Shown here: piece by piece, positions 35,736 to 44,255 of the stretch
Position numbering within the stretch: position 1 is the first letter of the stretch
Layout: each line of letters opens with the position of its first letter
Assembly (NCBI RefSeq): GCF_028623165.1
Contig: NZ_CP117768.1
Span: 4,960,001 to 5,024,000 of the forward strand
DNA from: Nostoc sp. UHCC 0926
GTDB lineage: Bacteria > Cyanobacteriota > Cyanobacteriia > Cyanobacteriales > Nostocaceae
Direction of reading: 5' to 3'
Length of the DNA: 64,000 nt
Position numbers and translations under genes: made by a program
Notes under the pieces: generated by a model
The model's input: only the letters and a program-made list of their open reading frames with translations
Told to the model about the DNA's origin: nothing
Database searches by the model: none

Positions 35736-36063
35736 TATACGGTCGTCTTTTTTACTTATAAAATAAACTTAGCACATTGTCAGACATTCACTGACATCTT
35801 GAGAAATTAAATATTAATTGACTGAAATGGGTGATTCACACCCGAAAATCCCCGAATCGGGAAAGAGCAAGTCACGCCAGGGGATACTGGATCGGAAAAC
35901 ACTATATGTAAATTTTTGTAACGATAATTTAACTTTTGATGCATTCTTTTGTATCATATATTCGCAAGTTTTGTTAATCAGTAATTATGCGTAAATAAAC
36001 AAAGAACTTCTAAGCAAGACTGAATTAGTCTAGCTAAACATGCTAAAGTTGGGATTCAAATAG
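35736..36063. other. Gene-free stretch in the decayed polysaccharide region
   Basis: AT-rich DNA with no readable gene. It includes a GAAAATCCCCGAATCGGGAA inverted piece at about 35848. It may hold the former promoter of the decayed sugar transferase that follows. Confidence 0.35.
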
Positions 36064-36660
36064 GAATCACTAGCTGTCCAAGGTATTTATCGAGAAAGTC
36101 AAAAACGCTATAACTATTTCAATATTATCAAATCACTAACTTTTGCTCATGGATTAATACTTCTTGCTTGTTTATTGTATAAACCAGTTGTTGATATTAC
36201 ATGTCCCAGATTAATATTATTATCTTGGATGCTAAGTATATTATTTATTTATACTGGTATATATGCTGTAAATATTACTCTTGAATATCTGCACAAGCAG
36301 AAAAAAATAGTTCGTTCTTCTGTATTCATTATTTGTGAACCTTAAGATCATGAGCAGATTGCTAGCTTTATAAAAAAAGAAAAGTATTATATTGTATCTG
36401 AACCCCGTCCATTTTGAAACCTGGAGTTTTTAAGGAGAGTGTATTATTCGTTCGTGGCTTGAGTTCTGAGCTTTACTCTAATTCCAAAAAACTATGGTTT
36501 TCAAGGTTGACGCGGTTTGGAACGGCGAATGCTAATTCATTAGACAGATATTAACGTCAGCAAATCTTGAATCAACTTAATCAATTAGCTGTAAGAAAAG
36601 TTTTTATACCTTGGGATGCTCTAAAAAACAGAATACTTTTATGCTTGATAGTTTTGGGAG
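36064..36660 (+). pseudogene. Decayed polyprenyl glycosylphosphotransferase (exopolysaccharide sugar transferase)
   Basis: The first frame (36064-36417) reads ESLAVQGIYRESQKRYNYF, two to three hydrophobic segments (SLTFAHGLILLACLLYKPVV, LILLSWMLSILFIYTGIYAV), then VRSSVFIICEP, a TAA, and DHEQIASFIKKEKYYIVSEP. This is the N-terminal membrane domain layout of sugar transferases that start exopolysaccharide repeat units. A second frame shows NSLDRY, a TAA, then RQQILNQLNQLAVRKVFIPW and DALKNRILLC, like the middle Rossmann-type part. The catalytic C-terminal domain is missing, and IS630 sequence follows. At least two stops and one frameshift make it dead. Confidence 0.5.
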
Positions 36661-37122
36661 AAATAGTATTCGAGAAAACAGACCCTGGTTGAGGTGAGTA
36701 GCTCCACTATTAGTCGTGTACTGAAACGTTTGGATATTAACCCGAAAAAAACATTCCATGCCACTCAAAGGCAGACAAAGCGAGCTCAAAACTTACGAAG
36801 AGATTACAGGAAACAAATAACCACCCTACGAGTAGAGGATTTGGTATTAGTGGATGAAGCTGTAGTCAATTTAGGAATGACTCGTCAATTTGGACGGGCA
36901 TTATCAGGACAAACAGCTTATGGGACACGTCCTCAACAACGAGGTAAAAATGTGAGTCTTATAGCGGTTATCGATTGGATGAGAACACCAGAATCCTTGC
37001 TATCAAATCATTTCAGCAAAGTTTTTGTACCTCACTCAACTGCACACCACTATATAAGTGGAATCGCATTGCGAGGTGTTATTGCTTCGACAGCTATTCT
37101 GGGAGCAACAGTACCTTACTGA
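36661..37122 (+). pseudogene. IS630-family transposase fragment
   Basis: From about 36679 the frame gives LVEVSSSTISRVLKRLDINP, then KKTFHATQRQTKRAQNLRRD. It continues to the first catalytic Asp region EDLVLVDEAVVNLGMTRQFG and RPQQRGKNVSLIAVI. The expected continuation (SLRGVIASTxLxGATDG) appears as SGIALRGVIASTAILGA only after a foreign stretch of about 26 codons (about 36974-37055). The frame stops at 37122 before the second Asp and the Glu of the DDE triad. No N-terminal HTH half is intact. It is a truncated relic. Confidence 0.7.
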
Positions 37123-37209
37123 ATATTTAGAGCCAGTAAGCGAGTATTATATATAACTCTTAATTTCAGAAAATTAACTTCATAGTACACACGTTCGTAT
37201 CTGATCCAA

Positions 37210-38643
37210 ATGTTTACTGCTATAAGTAATTCCCTCTCAATGATGATCAATCGGTTAGCACAAAGCATTACAGCCTTTGTATTAACCGCTGCTATTGCTA
37301 AGACTCTAGGAGTTGAGGCTTTAGGGCAGTATCTACTAGCGTATAGCTTCTACTATATGTTTATGGGCATTGCTTCACAAGGGCTAAAAGTATTGTTTAC
37401 CAGAGAACTAGCTCGTGAACCAGAAAAAACATCTGTTTGTTTAATAAGTGGTAGCTGGTTGCAATTAATATTTAGTTTTTTCAGTTATGGGGCTTTGGTG
37501 ATTGTAGTGTTTTTACTTCCCTATAGTTCTAAAACCTCGACTATTTGCTACATCATGGGCTTCACGATCATTCCTTTTGCACTTTCCAATATCACTGAGG
37601 CAATTTTTCAAGCTCAAGAAAAGATGCATCTAATTGCCATCGCTACAGTGCCAGTGTACATTGGACGCGTAATCATAATGATTTGGGCGATGCAACTGAA
37701 ATATGGAATTGAATCTGTGGGGGCAATCCTATTTGTTTCAGAAACACTAATTCTGGTAATTGAATGGATTTTTATCACACAGTCAGTCAAAATCCAATGG
37801 CAGATTGATAGAATTTTTGTATGGGATACAATTAAAAATGTACGGACATTTGTTGCTATTGAAGCAATGGCTGTAGTCAGTAGCAGAATGCAAATCTTGA
37901 TTCTTTCATTGTTAGGAAATGAATTTTTAGTTGGTCTTTTTGGTGGAATAGGACAAGTGCTACAACCCTTTTTGATTATTGCCAACAGTATCAGTGTAGG
38001 AATGTTCCCGACACTCTCAAAAGCAGCAAATCAAGGACAGGAAAAGCAGCAGCAGATCGCTGAAAACTTTATTGAAATTATACTAACTATGGGATTACCC
38101 TTATTCCTTGGATTGTTATTTTTTGGCAAAGATTTACTGGTTTTTATCTATACCCCTAGTTTTGCTCAAGGAAGTTTAGCTCTGAGTATAACTGCTGTAT
38201 CACTGCTTTTCTTGCCCTTCATACGCACACTGTGCAATCTACTTGTAGCCAATCATTTTGAGATAGTGAACCTGCGTGAAGTGTTTATTACAACTATATT
38301 AGCAAGCTTGGTAGGTGTGGCATTAGTTCCGCAATATCATTTACTAGGTGCAGCTATAATGACATTGGTAATGACTGTTCTTGGCTTTAGCCAGTATGTT
38401 TACTTTACCTATACTCTCTTATTTCCATTAAATTTTTGGCGAATTATTCGCCGTCCAGTTATAATCGGCACTTTGATGCTAGTTATATTTTTAATTTTAA
38501 AAAATATTAATTTAGACTTTTTATTAACTCTGATTATTGCGACTTCCTTTTATATTTTATTTGTTATTTTGATGAGTATTCATGTTTTAGGTGGAATTCA
38601 TATTATCTGGGAAAAGTTTGTAAAAAAGGTAAAAAAGGGATGA
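37210..38643 (+). CDS. Polysaccharide flippase (Wzx/RfbX-type, MOP superfamily)
   Basis: A 477-residue integral membrane protein with about 12-14 helices and no large soluble domain. It starts SNSLSMMINRLAQSITAFVL then TAAIAKTLGVEALGQYLLAY, the characteristic first helices of oligosaccharide flippases. It also has QAQEKMHLIAIATVPVYIGR and a Lys-rich C-terminus. It would move lipid-linked glycan units across the inner membrane. Its neighbours (glycosyltransferase, decayed sugar transferase) fit an exopolysaccharide or O-antigen locus now broken up by insertions. It is AT-rich compared with the core genes. Confidence 0.85.
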   Translation: MFTAISNSLSMMINRLAQSITAFVLTAAIAKTLGVEALGQYLLAYSFYYMFMGIASQGLKVLFTRELAREPEKTSVCLISGSWLQLIFSFFSYGALVIVVFLLPYSSKTSTICYIMGFTIIPFALSNITEAIFQAQEKMHLIAIATVPVYIGRVIIMIWAMQLKYGIESVGAILFVSETLILVIEWIFITQSVKIQWQIDRIFVWDTIKNVRTFVAIEAMAVVSSRMQILILSLLGNEFLVGLFGGIGQVLQPFLIIANSISVGMFPTLSKAANQGQEKQQQIAENFIEIILTMGLPLFLGLLFFGKDLLVFIYTPSFAQGSLALSITAVSLLFLPFIRTLCNLLVANHFEIVNLREVFITTILASLVGVALVPQYHLLGAAIMTLVMTVLGFSQYVYFTYTLLFPLNFWRIIRRPVIIGTLMLVIFLILKNINLDFLLTLIIATSFYILFVILMSIHVLGGIHIIWEKFVKKVKKG

Positions 38644-38707
38644 ACTTTCAATGCTTGACCCTGCTTAAAAAATAGCAAATTTGCAAAATATTAAAATAAC
38701 TAAACTA

Positions 38708-38788
38708 ATGAATATTGAATATCTTCAACCAGAAAAAGCAGCAACCAAAAAATTAGCAACGGTAAATGAAACTAACCAAACAATCTAG
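38708..38788 (+). pseudogene. Short ORF ending at a MITE
   Basis: ATG at 38708 begins MNIEYLQPEKAATKKLATVN followed by ETNQTI, then a TAG that is formed where the inverted-repeat element begins (38787). It could be the N-terminus of a gene cut by the insertion, since no continuation is seen after the element. No family is recognised. Confidence 0.3.
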
Positions 38789-38912
38789 GGCAAACGCATC
38801 TAAAGTATAAAAATCATTTTTCTGCAAGAGTTCCAATCTTGAGCATCAAAGACTATTTTTTAATCAAGATTTTTATCTAGTAAGCATTTCAGAAATCACG
38901 TGCGTTTACCCT
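38787..38912. mobile_element. MITE-like element, family E (126 bp)
   Basis: Ends AGGGCAAACGCATCT and ACGTGCGTTTACCCT are inverted repeats with 12 of 15 positions paired. The interior is AT-rich and non-coding. Confidence 0.55.
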
Positions 38913-39188
38913 GATAGATAAATCCGCTGCTCACAATAAGGATAAAAAATCCCTGTTTTCACTAAATAAACTTAGCAGCTCTGAAACCGTAATTAATTAC
39001 GAATTACTAACTATTCGGTCACTATGACCTTATAAGCTAATCTGACAATTCAGATCATGTGGAAAAGCTAACGATTGACCTAACCCCCTAGCCCCCTTCC
39101 CGAAACGGGAAGGGGGAAAATTCAAAGTCTCTCTCCTTGTAGGAGAGAGATTTAGAGAGAGGTTTTCCACATACCGTGAAAAGTCAGA
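38913..39188. other. Repeat-containing gap
   Basis: Holds a dispersed repeat at about 39085-39170: CCCCCTTCCCGAAACGGGAA with its own hairpin, followed by TCTCTCTCCTTGTAGGAGAG. It is related to the CTCTCCAAACCTCTCC repeats at 27.6-27.8 kb. No gene is present. Confidence 0.5.
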
Positions 39189-39280
39189 TAAGCTAATGAG
39201 CATTTAAGTTGTATAAAAGCAGGGCTAAAGCCGCTTACTACAAGCGAATCATTCTACAAAAATGAATGACGATTAGCTTA
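39189..39280. mobile_element. MITE-like element, family B, copy 1 (92 bp)
   Basis: TAAGCTAATGAGCATT at the left and AATGACGATTAGCTTA at the right are inverted repeats with 13 of 16 paired. The ends begin and finish with TA, as for elements that target TA. A copy of the same length and about 85 percent identity by eye lies at 50808-50899. Confidence 0.8.
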
Positions 39281-39338
39281 CCACATTGAACATTAATTTT
39301 TTATACAATTATTTGAAATAATTAATAGACCTACTAGT

Positions 39339-40637
39339 CTAAAAAATTGGAATGGTGATTATAAATTCTGAACCTTGTCCTATTGCTGAATTTACCTCTA
39401 GAGTTCCTCCATGTTTTTCGACAACAATTTGACGGGCAATTGATAATCCTAATCCTGTACCTTGACCCACAGGCTTGGTGGTGAATAAATGGTCAAAGAT
39501 TTTTTGCTGGACATCAGCAGACATTCCCATGCCATTATCTTTAATGCGAATCAAAATATGATTTTTGTTTTCATTGAGGGTAGTCTGAATCAAAACTTGG
39601 TTGGGATTTGCTTCAATTTCAATATAGGTGCGTCCTACATTAGACTCCTCTAAAGCATCAATAGCATTAGCTAATAAATTCATAAATACCTGATTTAGTT
39701 GTCCGAGAAAGCATTCTAATTCTGGCAAATTATCGTAATCTCTAATCACTTGAATATCTGGTCGATCCTCAGATGCTTTTAAGCGGTATTTGAGGATCAT
39801 GATTGTGCTGTCTATGCCATCATGAATGTTGCAAGAAACTTTGCGATCGCTATCTGATCGAGAAAAGGTTCTCAGACTAGTACTAATGTTACGAATACGC
39901 TGAACACCCTCTTTCATTGAGGAAATTAAATTAGGTAGATCAGAAAGCATATACTTCAAATCTATCGCTGCAATTTCCTCTTGAATTTCTGGAACCGGAT
40001 TAGGATAGTGCTGTTGATAGAGATCAATGAGGTTAATCATGTCTTGGAAATATACTGAAGCGTGTCTGAGATTGCCATGAATGAAACCAACGGGATTATT
40101 AATTTCATGAGCAACTCCTGCTATTAATTGACCAAGGGCAGACATTTTTTCCGTCTGTACAAGCTGAAGTTGAGACTCTTGTAAGTCTTTTAATGCCCTA
40201 GACAACGCTGCTGTCCTTTCTGCAACTCGTTTTTCTAAAGTTTTTGTGAGATTTCGTAATTGAAGATGGGTTTTAATTCTAGCTAATAACTCTTCTTCAT
40301 GAAAGGGTTTTGTAATGTAATCAACTGCCCCGATACTTAGACCCGTTACCTTACTATCTGTATCAGAATTGGCTGTCATAAAAATTACTGGAATATCACA
40401 AGTTGCTGAATTTTGTTTCAACTTTTTACAGGTTTCAAATCCATCTATTCCCGGCATCATTACATCTAATAAAATCAAATCGGGTAGGATAGATTCAGCC
40501 TGTTGAAGTGCTCTTTTACCATCCATCTCTGTAGCAACTTCAAAGCCTACATTAGTCAATATCTCAAAGACCATTTCTAAATTAGTAGTAGTATCATCTA
40601 CCACTAAAATTAAACTATCTTCTGGTACATTTGGCAT
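39339..40637 (-). CDS. Response regulator-histidine kinase hybrid
   Basis: A 432-residue signalling protein. An N-terminal receiver domain (LILVVDDTTTNLEMVFEIL; phospho-acceptor Asp in LILLDVMMPGIDGFE; Lys in DYITKPFHEEELLARI) is followed by a coiled coil (LTKTLEKRVAERTAALSRAL). A HisKA-type helix pair with the H-box LGQLIAGVAHEINNPVGFIH comes next, then the ATPase domain with NQVFMNLLANAIDAL, DNGMGM and GTGLGLSIARQIV. All kinase boxes are intact. The REC-first order is common in Nostoc. The ATG at 40637 is closer to the REC start than the one at 40661. No partner is nearby. Confidence 0.9.
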   Translation of the reverse strand: MPNVPEDSLILVVDDTTTNLEMVFEILTNVGFEVATEMDGKRALQQAESILPDLILLDVMMPGIDGFETCKKLKQNSATCDIPVIFMTANSDTDSKVTGLSIGAVDYITKPFHEEELLARIKTHLQLRNLTKTLEKRVAERTAALSRALKDLQESQLQLVQTEKMSALGQLIAGVAHEINNPVGFIHGNLRHASVYFQDMINLIDLYQQHYPNPVPEIQEEIAAIDLKYMLSDLPNLISSMKEGVQRIRNISTSLRTFSRSDSDRKVSCNIHDGIDSTIMILKYRLKASEDRPDIQVIRDYDNLPELECFLGQLNQVFMNLLANAIDALEESNVGRTYIEIEANPNQVLIQTTLNENKNHILIRIKDNGMGMSADVQQKIFDHLFTTKPVGQGTGLGLSIARQIVVEKHGGTLEVNSAIGQGSEFIITIPIF

Positions 40638-40661
40638 TTTTATAACTCTCTTATAATTCAT

Positions 40662-41510
40662 GTATTGAAATTAATTTAACTCCTTGTTACTTGTTCACTA
40701 TTTATCCTGCGATCGCAGCTAAGTCACCTCTATTTTATTGGCAGACTGATTGAGAAATTTCTAATCTGACAATCCTATAGTTCCCAAAAACTCTGATAAC
40801 AGCAACATTCTCACACTAAATTGGCCTATGCAACCACGGAGGCGATCGCTACAGGGTGGAAATTAACCAGCAATCTGCGCTTTTACTGAAGTTGAAGATC
40901 CTCTTTTATGAAGGCGATCGCTCTGATATTAGTGATTATTACCCTTGTCTTTTTATAAAACTAGTGCTAGACCAGAATAATATTGTTGATGTCACAAGTT
41001 AACTTTTTCAGTTAATAAAGAGTATTTATTATGAGTTCATACAACCATAACTATTTTTCAAAAAAATTATAATTCCGCATAATTTAGGTTATTTTTTCTA
41101 AAAAAATTGAACAACTATTTACATATCAATGATAGAGATGTAAATCATATTTATCTACTGAAAAATATGTGGTTATAGTAAAATTTAAAAAAATATCTTT
41201 TATCAACCCTTAATAAATATATCCTCTTTGTTCTCCTGTCATTCATGTTTGTTGCTTTGAACTAATACATACATTTTTTATGAAGAAATTACTTCTTACC
41301 GAGTTTATAATGCCCATATTCACACCAGTTAAAGAACCATGTTGATATTTTGAAAAAGCACACTCTGGAATGGGTACTTCACTTTAATCTCTTGGTCAAT
41401 GAATTATTACTACCAAATTTATCTGGCAAATATTGGCTCTTGCTGCTTTCGATCTGTGGACTAGCTATCAAGTTTTGATGCAGATTTTGGATGCAAGAGA
41501 CTAAACAACA
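40662..41510. other. Long gene-free stretch
   Basis: About 850 AT-rich bases without a convincing ORF on either strand. Two HIP1-type sites (about 40844 and 40914) are present. A frame of 21 codons at 41281 (MKKLLLTEFIMPIFTPVKEP) is too short to call. A small RNA could lie here, given the hairpin that follows. Confidence 0.4.
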
Positions 41511-41558
41511 AAAAAGCCTGCCGTTCTCCTTAACCTAAGAGCAAACTGTGGCAGGTTT
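41511..41558 (-). terminator. Candidate rho-independent terminator
   Basis: On the minus strand AAACCTGCC and GGCAGG form the arms of a stem with a loop of about 27 bases, followed by CTTTTTTGTTG. The T-run suits minus-strand transcription. It lies about 365 bases past the response-regulator gene, so it may end a long 3' region or a separate small RNA. Confidence 0.45.
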
Positions 41559-41663
41559 AGTGAGTTTAGAACTGCTTTGCTAAACTGTCAACCTCTTCTC
41601 CTGCGAAGACGCTGCATAAACGGGAAATTCAAAATTCAAAATTTATAGAGGCGCAGATAATTG

Positions 41664-41775
41664 CTAGTACAGCATGGCGTAAATCCACCTACTATCTCAA
41701 TTAACAATACTTGGAGCTTAACAAGGGGCAAAATCCCTTGTTAAAGGTAGTCAAACTTCCGCCACAGTGTACTAG
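41664..41775. mobile_element. MITE-like element, family D (112 bp)
   Basis: Ends CTAGTACAGCATGGCGTAA and TTCCGCCACAGTGTACTAG are inverted repeats with about 15 of 19 paired. The interior includes the palindrome TAACAAGGGGCAAAATCCCT (arm completed by TGTTA). There is no ORF. Confidence 0.65.
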
Positions 41776-41923
41776 TTATTTTTCCCTGTTTTTGAATTTT
41801 GTTGTCAACCATGATTTGTCAAGATAAGTGTTTTTGAACTAACCATTTTTACCCGCTTTTAATGGGACACCCGTTATTAGAGACAGGGTATTTTGGCTGT
41901 GATAATAATAACGAGCACAAATG

Positions 41924-42625
41924 CTACTTGATTTTTTGTTTAATAAAAGTCACAACCTGAGTTAGCTGTTTCTTCAAACCATCAATTTCTGCTTGCATTT
42001 TGACAATTTTCTCGTTCAACGCATTAATTTCTGTGTCAGAGACTCCTCCAGCGCTAGGAGTTGCGTTGCTTGCCGCCGTAGGCATCGCAGTATTTGCAGC
42101 AGTAGGAGTTGCGTTGCTTGCCGCCGTAGGCATCGCAGTATTTACGACGCTAGGGGCTGCTACCGTACCATTGGTGACACCAGAAGTTGCATTTGTGCCA
42201 TTTTTGACAGCAATTCCTGCTGCTACTGGGACTAGTTCAGGACGTGGCTGTTTTGCCTTGGTCATAGCTAACTTAATCGCGCTAATTAGTTGCTTCTGAT
42301 CAAAAGGCTTGCCCAGAAATTCAAAATATTCAAAAGGTTCTGTGATTTTCTCAGTCACCTCTTCCTTGCGACCAGACATGATCACCAAAGGAATTTTCCT
42401 TAACTCCGGGTGGGCTTGAACTTGCTGGAAAACCTCCCAGCCACTCATTTTAGGCAACAGGAAATCCAGCATAATCAGGCTGAGTTTTTCCTGAAGGATG
42501 AAATTTAGTCCTTCCACACCGTCTTTTGCTTCCAGTACCTCAAAATTGCCTGGAGGCAACATTTCTCGTACTTTTACCCTGACAACTGTAGTGTCATCGA
42601 TAACTAAAATTTTGTTGCTTGCCAC
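41924..42625 (-). CDS. Response regulator with Ala/Thr-rich linker and coiled-coil tail
   Basis: From a GTG at 42625 the protein has 233 residues. A receiver domain occupies residues 4-125 (KILVIDDTTVVRVKVREML, acceptor Asp54 in LIMLDFLLPKMSGWE, Lys in FEFLGKPFDQKQL). A linker of about 60 residues follows, rich in Ala, Thr, Asn and Pro with a repeated AMPTAASNATP. It ends in a coiled coil (INALNEKIVKMQAEIDGLKK). It has no DNA-binding output domain. The linker repeat is encoded by two copies of the dispersed GCCGTAGGCATCGC element read on the opposite strand. The frame to 42793 is open, but the upstream part does not resemble a REC leader. Confidence 0.85.
   Translation of the reverse strand: MASNKILVIDDTTVVRVKVREMLPPGNFEVLEAKDGVEGLNFILQEKLSLIMLDFLLPKMSGWEVFQQVQAHPELRKIPLVIMSGRKEEVTEKITEPFEYFEFLGKPFDQKQLISAIKLAMTKAKQPRPELVPVAAGIAVKNGTNATSGVTNGTVAAPSVVNTAMPTAASNATPTAANTAMPTAASNATPSAGGVSDTEINALNEKIVKMQAEIDGLKKQLTQVVTFIKQKIK
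42075..42136. repeat. Two copies of GCCGTAGGCATCGC inside a coding linker
   Basis: The dispersed 14-mer occurs at 42075-42088 and 42123-42136, within a 48-base direct repeat of the linker of the response regulator. The same 14-mer is present at 21741, 25924 and 45606. Confidence 0.85.
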
Positions 42626-42971
42626 GACTGTTTGCTCTAACAGAAACTTTAAGTGTAAATAGCGATTTTGCCGATTGTCCTTGAGAATTCTCCCACTATA
42701 TACAAAATTTCTATAAATTGGGGGATAGTATATTTCGGTATAAATGACATTGCTAGAGGTGTTTTGCAAAACTTTTGCTTGCGCTCTTTTCAATTTGTGT
42801 CATGGTGATATTTAAGGCTTTAGCTTTGATCTAGGGCATAAGGGACATGAAAACATGAGGACACAAAGACATGGTGACTTCATTAAGAGCGTCCCTGCGC
42901 TTCCTGCGTCTATATCTTATGCATCATTTGTTAATTGACAGACCACCACTCTATATCCGCATCTTGCTTGG

Positions 42972-43898
42972 ATGTCTATGATTTCGTCACAACAAGCCGA
43001 ACTAAAGTCTGAAATTACGGCAATGCCTAGCTGGTTACGTCGCCCTATTGGCAAAGCCAGTGAAATCTCTACCGTACAACGCATTATTAAGCAGCGCCAA
43101 ATTCACACGATTTGTGAAGAAGGACGCTGTCCCAACCGGGGAGAGTGCTATGCCCAAAAAACTGCAACTTTCTTACTAATGGGGCCTACATGCACACGCT
43201 CTTGTGCTTTCTGTCAAGTAGATAAAGGTCATGCACCAATGCCTGTTGATTTAGAGGAACCCCAAAAGGTAGCACAGGCGGTGCAGCTTTTGGGATTGCG
43301 TTATGTGGTGCTGACTTCTGTAGCCCGTGATGACTTGCCCGATCAGGGCGCAGTCCACTTTGTGAAGACGATCGCGACTATCCGCCAGTTGAACCCAGAA
43401 ACTCAAATTGAAGTGCTGACCCCAGATTTTTGGGGTGGTGCTGGTGTTGGGGAGTCAGGTCAACGCCAGCGGATAGCCATGATTGTAAAAGCCAAACCAG
43501 CTTGTTTCAATCACAATATCGAGACAGTGCGACGGTTAACTGGGCCAGTGCGCCGGGGAGCCAAGTACGATCGCTCGCTTTTGGTACTGGCTGTGGTCAA
43601 AGAAATTGATCCGACAATTCCCACCAAATCAGGTTTGATGCTGGGACACGGAGAAACTACCGATGAAGTCGTCGAAGCAATGGCTGATCTAAGGGCTGTG
43701 GGGTGCGATCGCTTGACTATCGGGCAGTATATGCGTCCTTCTCTAGAACATCTACCAGTCCAAAAATATTGGACTCCAGAGGAATTTTATCAACTCGGCA
43801 GATTAGCATGGGAAATGGGATTCAACCATGTTCGTTCTGGGCCTCTGGTTCGCAGTTCCTATCATGCTGGAGAGGAGGGAGTAGGGAGTGGGGAGTAG
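42972..43898 (+). CDS. lipA: Lipoyl synthase
   Basis: Radical-SAM enzyme that inserts two sulfurs into octanoyl groups on E2 and GcvH lipoyl domains. The auxiliary cluster ligands are in CEEGRCPNRGECY, the radical-SAM motif is CTRSCAFCQVDKG, and LTSVARDDLPDQGAVHF and PVRRGAKYDRSL follow. The end of the family, VRSSYHAGE, is followed by a few residues (EGVGSGE) coded by a G-rich dispersed repeat that also supplies the stop. The product, 308 residues, should be functional. It serves pyruvate dehydrogenase, whose beta subunit is at 15.8 kb. Confidence 0.95.
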   Translation: MSMISSQQAELKSEITAMPSWLRRPIGKASEISTVQRIIKQRQIHTICEEGRCPNRGECYAQKTATFLLMGPTCTRSCAFCQVDKGHAPMPVDLEEPQKVAQAVQLLGLRYVVLTSVARDDLPDQGAVHFVKTIATIRQLNPETQIEVLTPDFWGGAGVGESGQRQRIAMIVKAKPACFNHNIETVRRLTGPVRRGAKYDRSLLVLAVVKEIDPTIPTKSGLMLGHGETTDEVVEAMADLRAVGCDRLTIGQYMRPSLEHLPVQKYWTPEEFYQLGRLAWEMGFNHVRSGPLVRSSYHAGEEGVGSGE

Positions 43899-44096
43899 GG
43901 GGAGAAGAGGCGGGGAGCAGGGAGGAGAGGGAAAAGAGGTAATTTTAATTTTCCCCCTTGCCCCTAGCAAGAACTGCCCGTCTGCCTCTTCCCATGCCCA
44001 ATTCCCAACTTCACACAAATATTCTTAAAGAATTTGGATATTTGGTACACCAGTTTGGTATTTCTTAAAAAGTCCTGATATTAGGAGAACCGCATT

Positions 44097-44234
44097 ATGA
44101 CTGCTAAAGCTAAGAATTCCCCAGTTGCCGACAGTGGAGCTAAACCTCCCTACGCCTTTCGCACAGGCTGGGCACTGTTATTGTTAGCTATCAATTTCTT
44201 GGTAGCAGCCTACTATTTCCACATTATTCAATAG
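44097..44234 (+). CDS. psaX: Photosystem I 4.8 kDa protein (PsaX)
   Basis: A 45-residue single-helix subunit at the periphery of photosystem I that coordinates a chlorophyll. The translation is MTAKAKNSPVADSGAKPPYA then FRTGWALLLLAINFLVAAYY and FHIIQ. The segment TYAFRTxWAxLLLAINFLVAAYYF is nearly identical to the thermophile PsaX I remember. A TAGGAG ribosome site lies 9 bases upstream. It is monocistronic between lipA and the convergent natD gene. It is short enough to be missed by ORF-length cut-offs. Confidence 0.92.
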   Translation: MTAKAKNSPVADSGAKPPYAFRTGWALLLLAINFLVAAYYFHIIQ

Positions 44235-44255
44235 TTAGAAGTGGAGTGGTGCTGC

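Noticed and set aside
35577..35810. 77-codon frame in the region after the IS1 relic
   Set aside because: It is the translation of MITE family A with its inverted repeats, not a gene.
42000..42299. 99-codon Ala/Val-rich frame opposite the response-regulator linker
   Set aside because: It is the reverse reading of the repeat-coded linker; low complexity and no start context.
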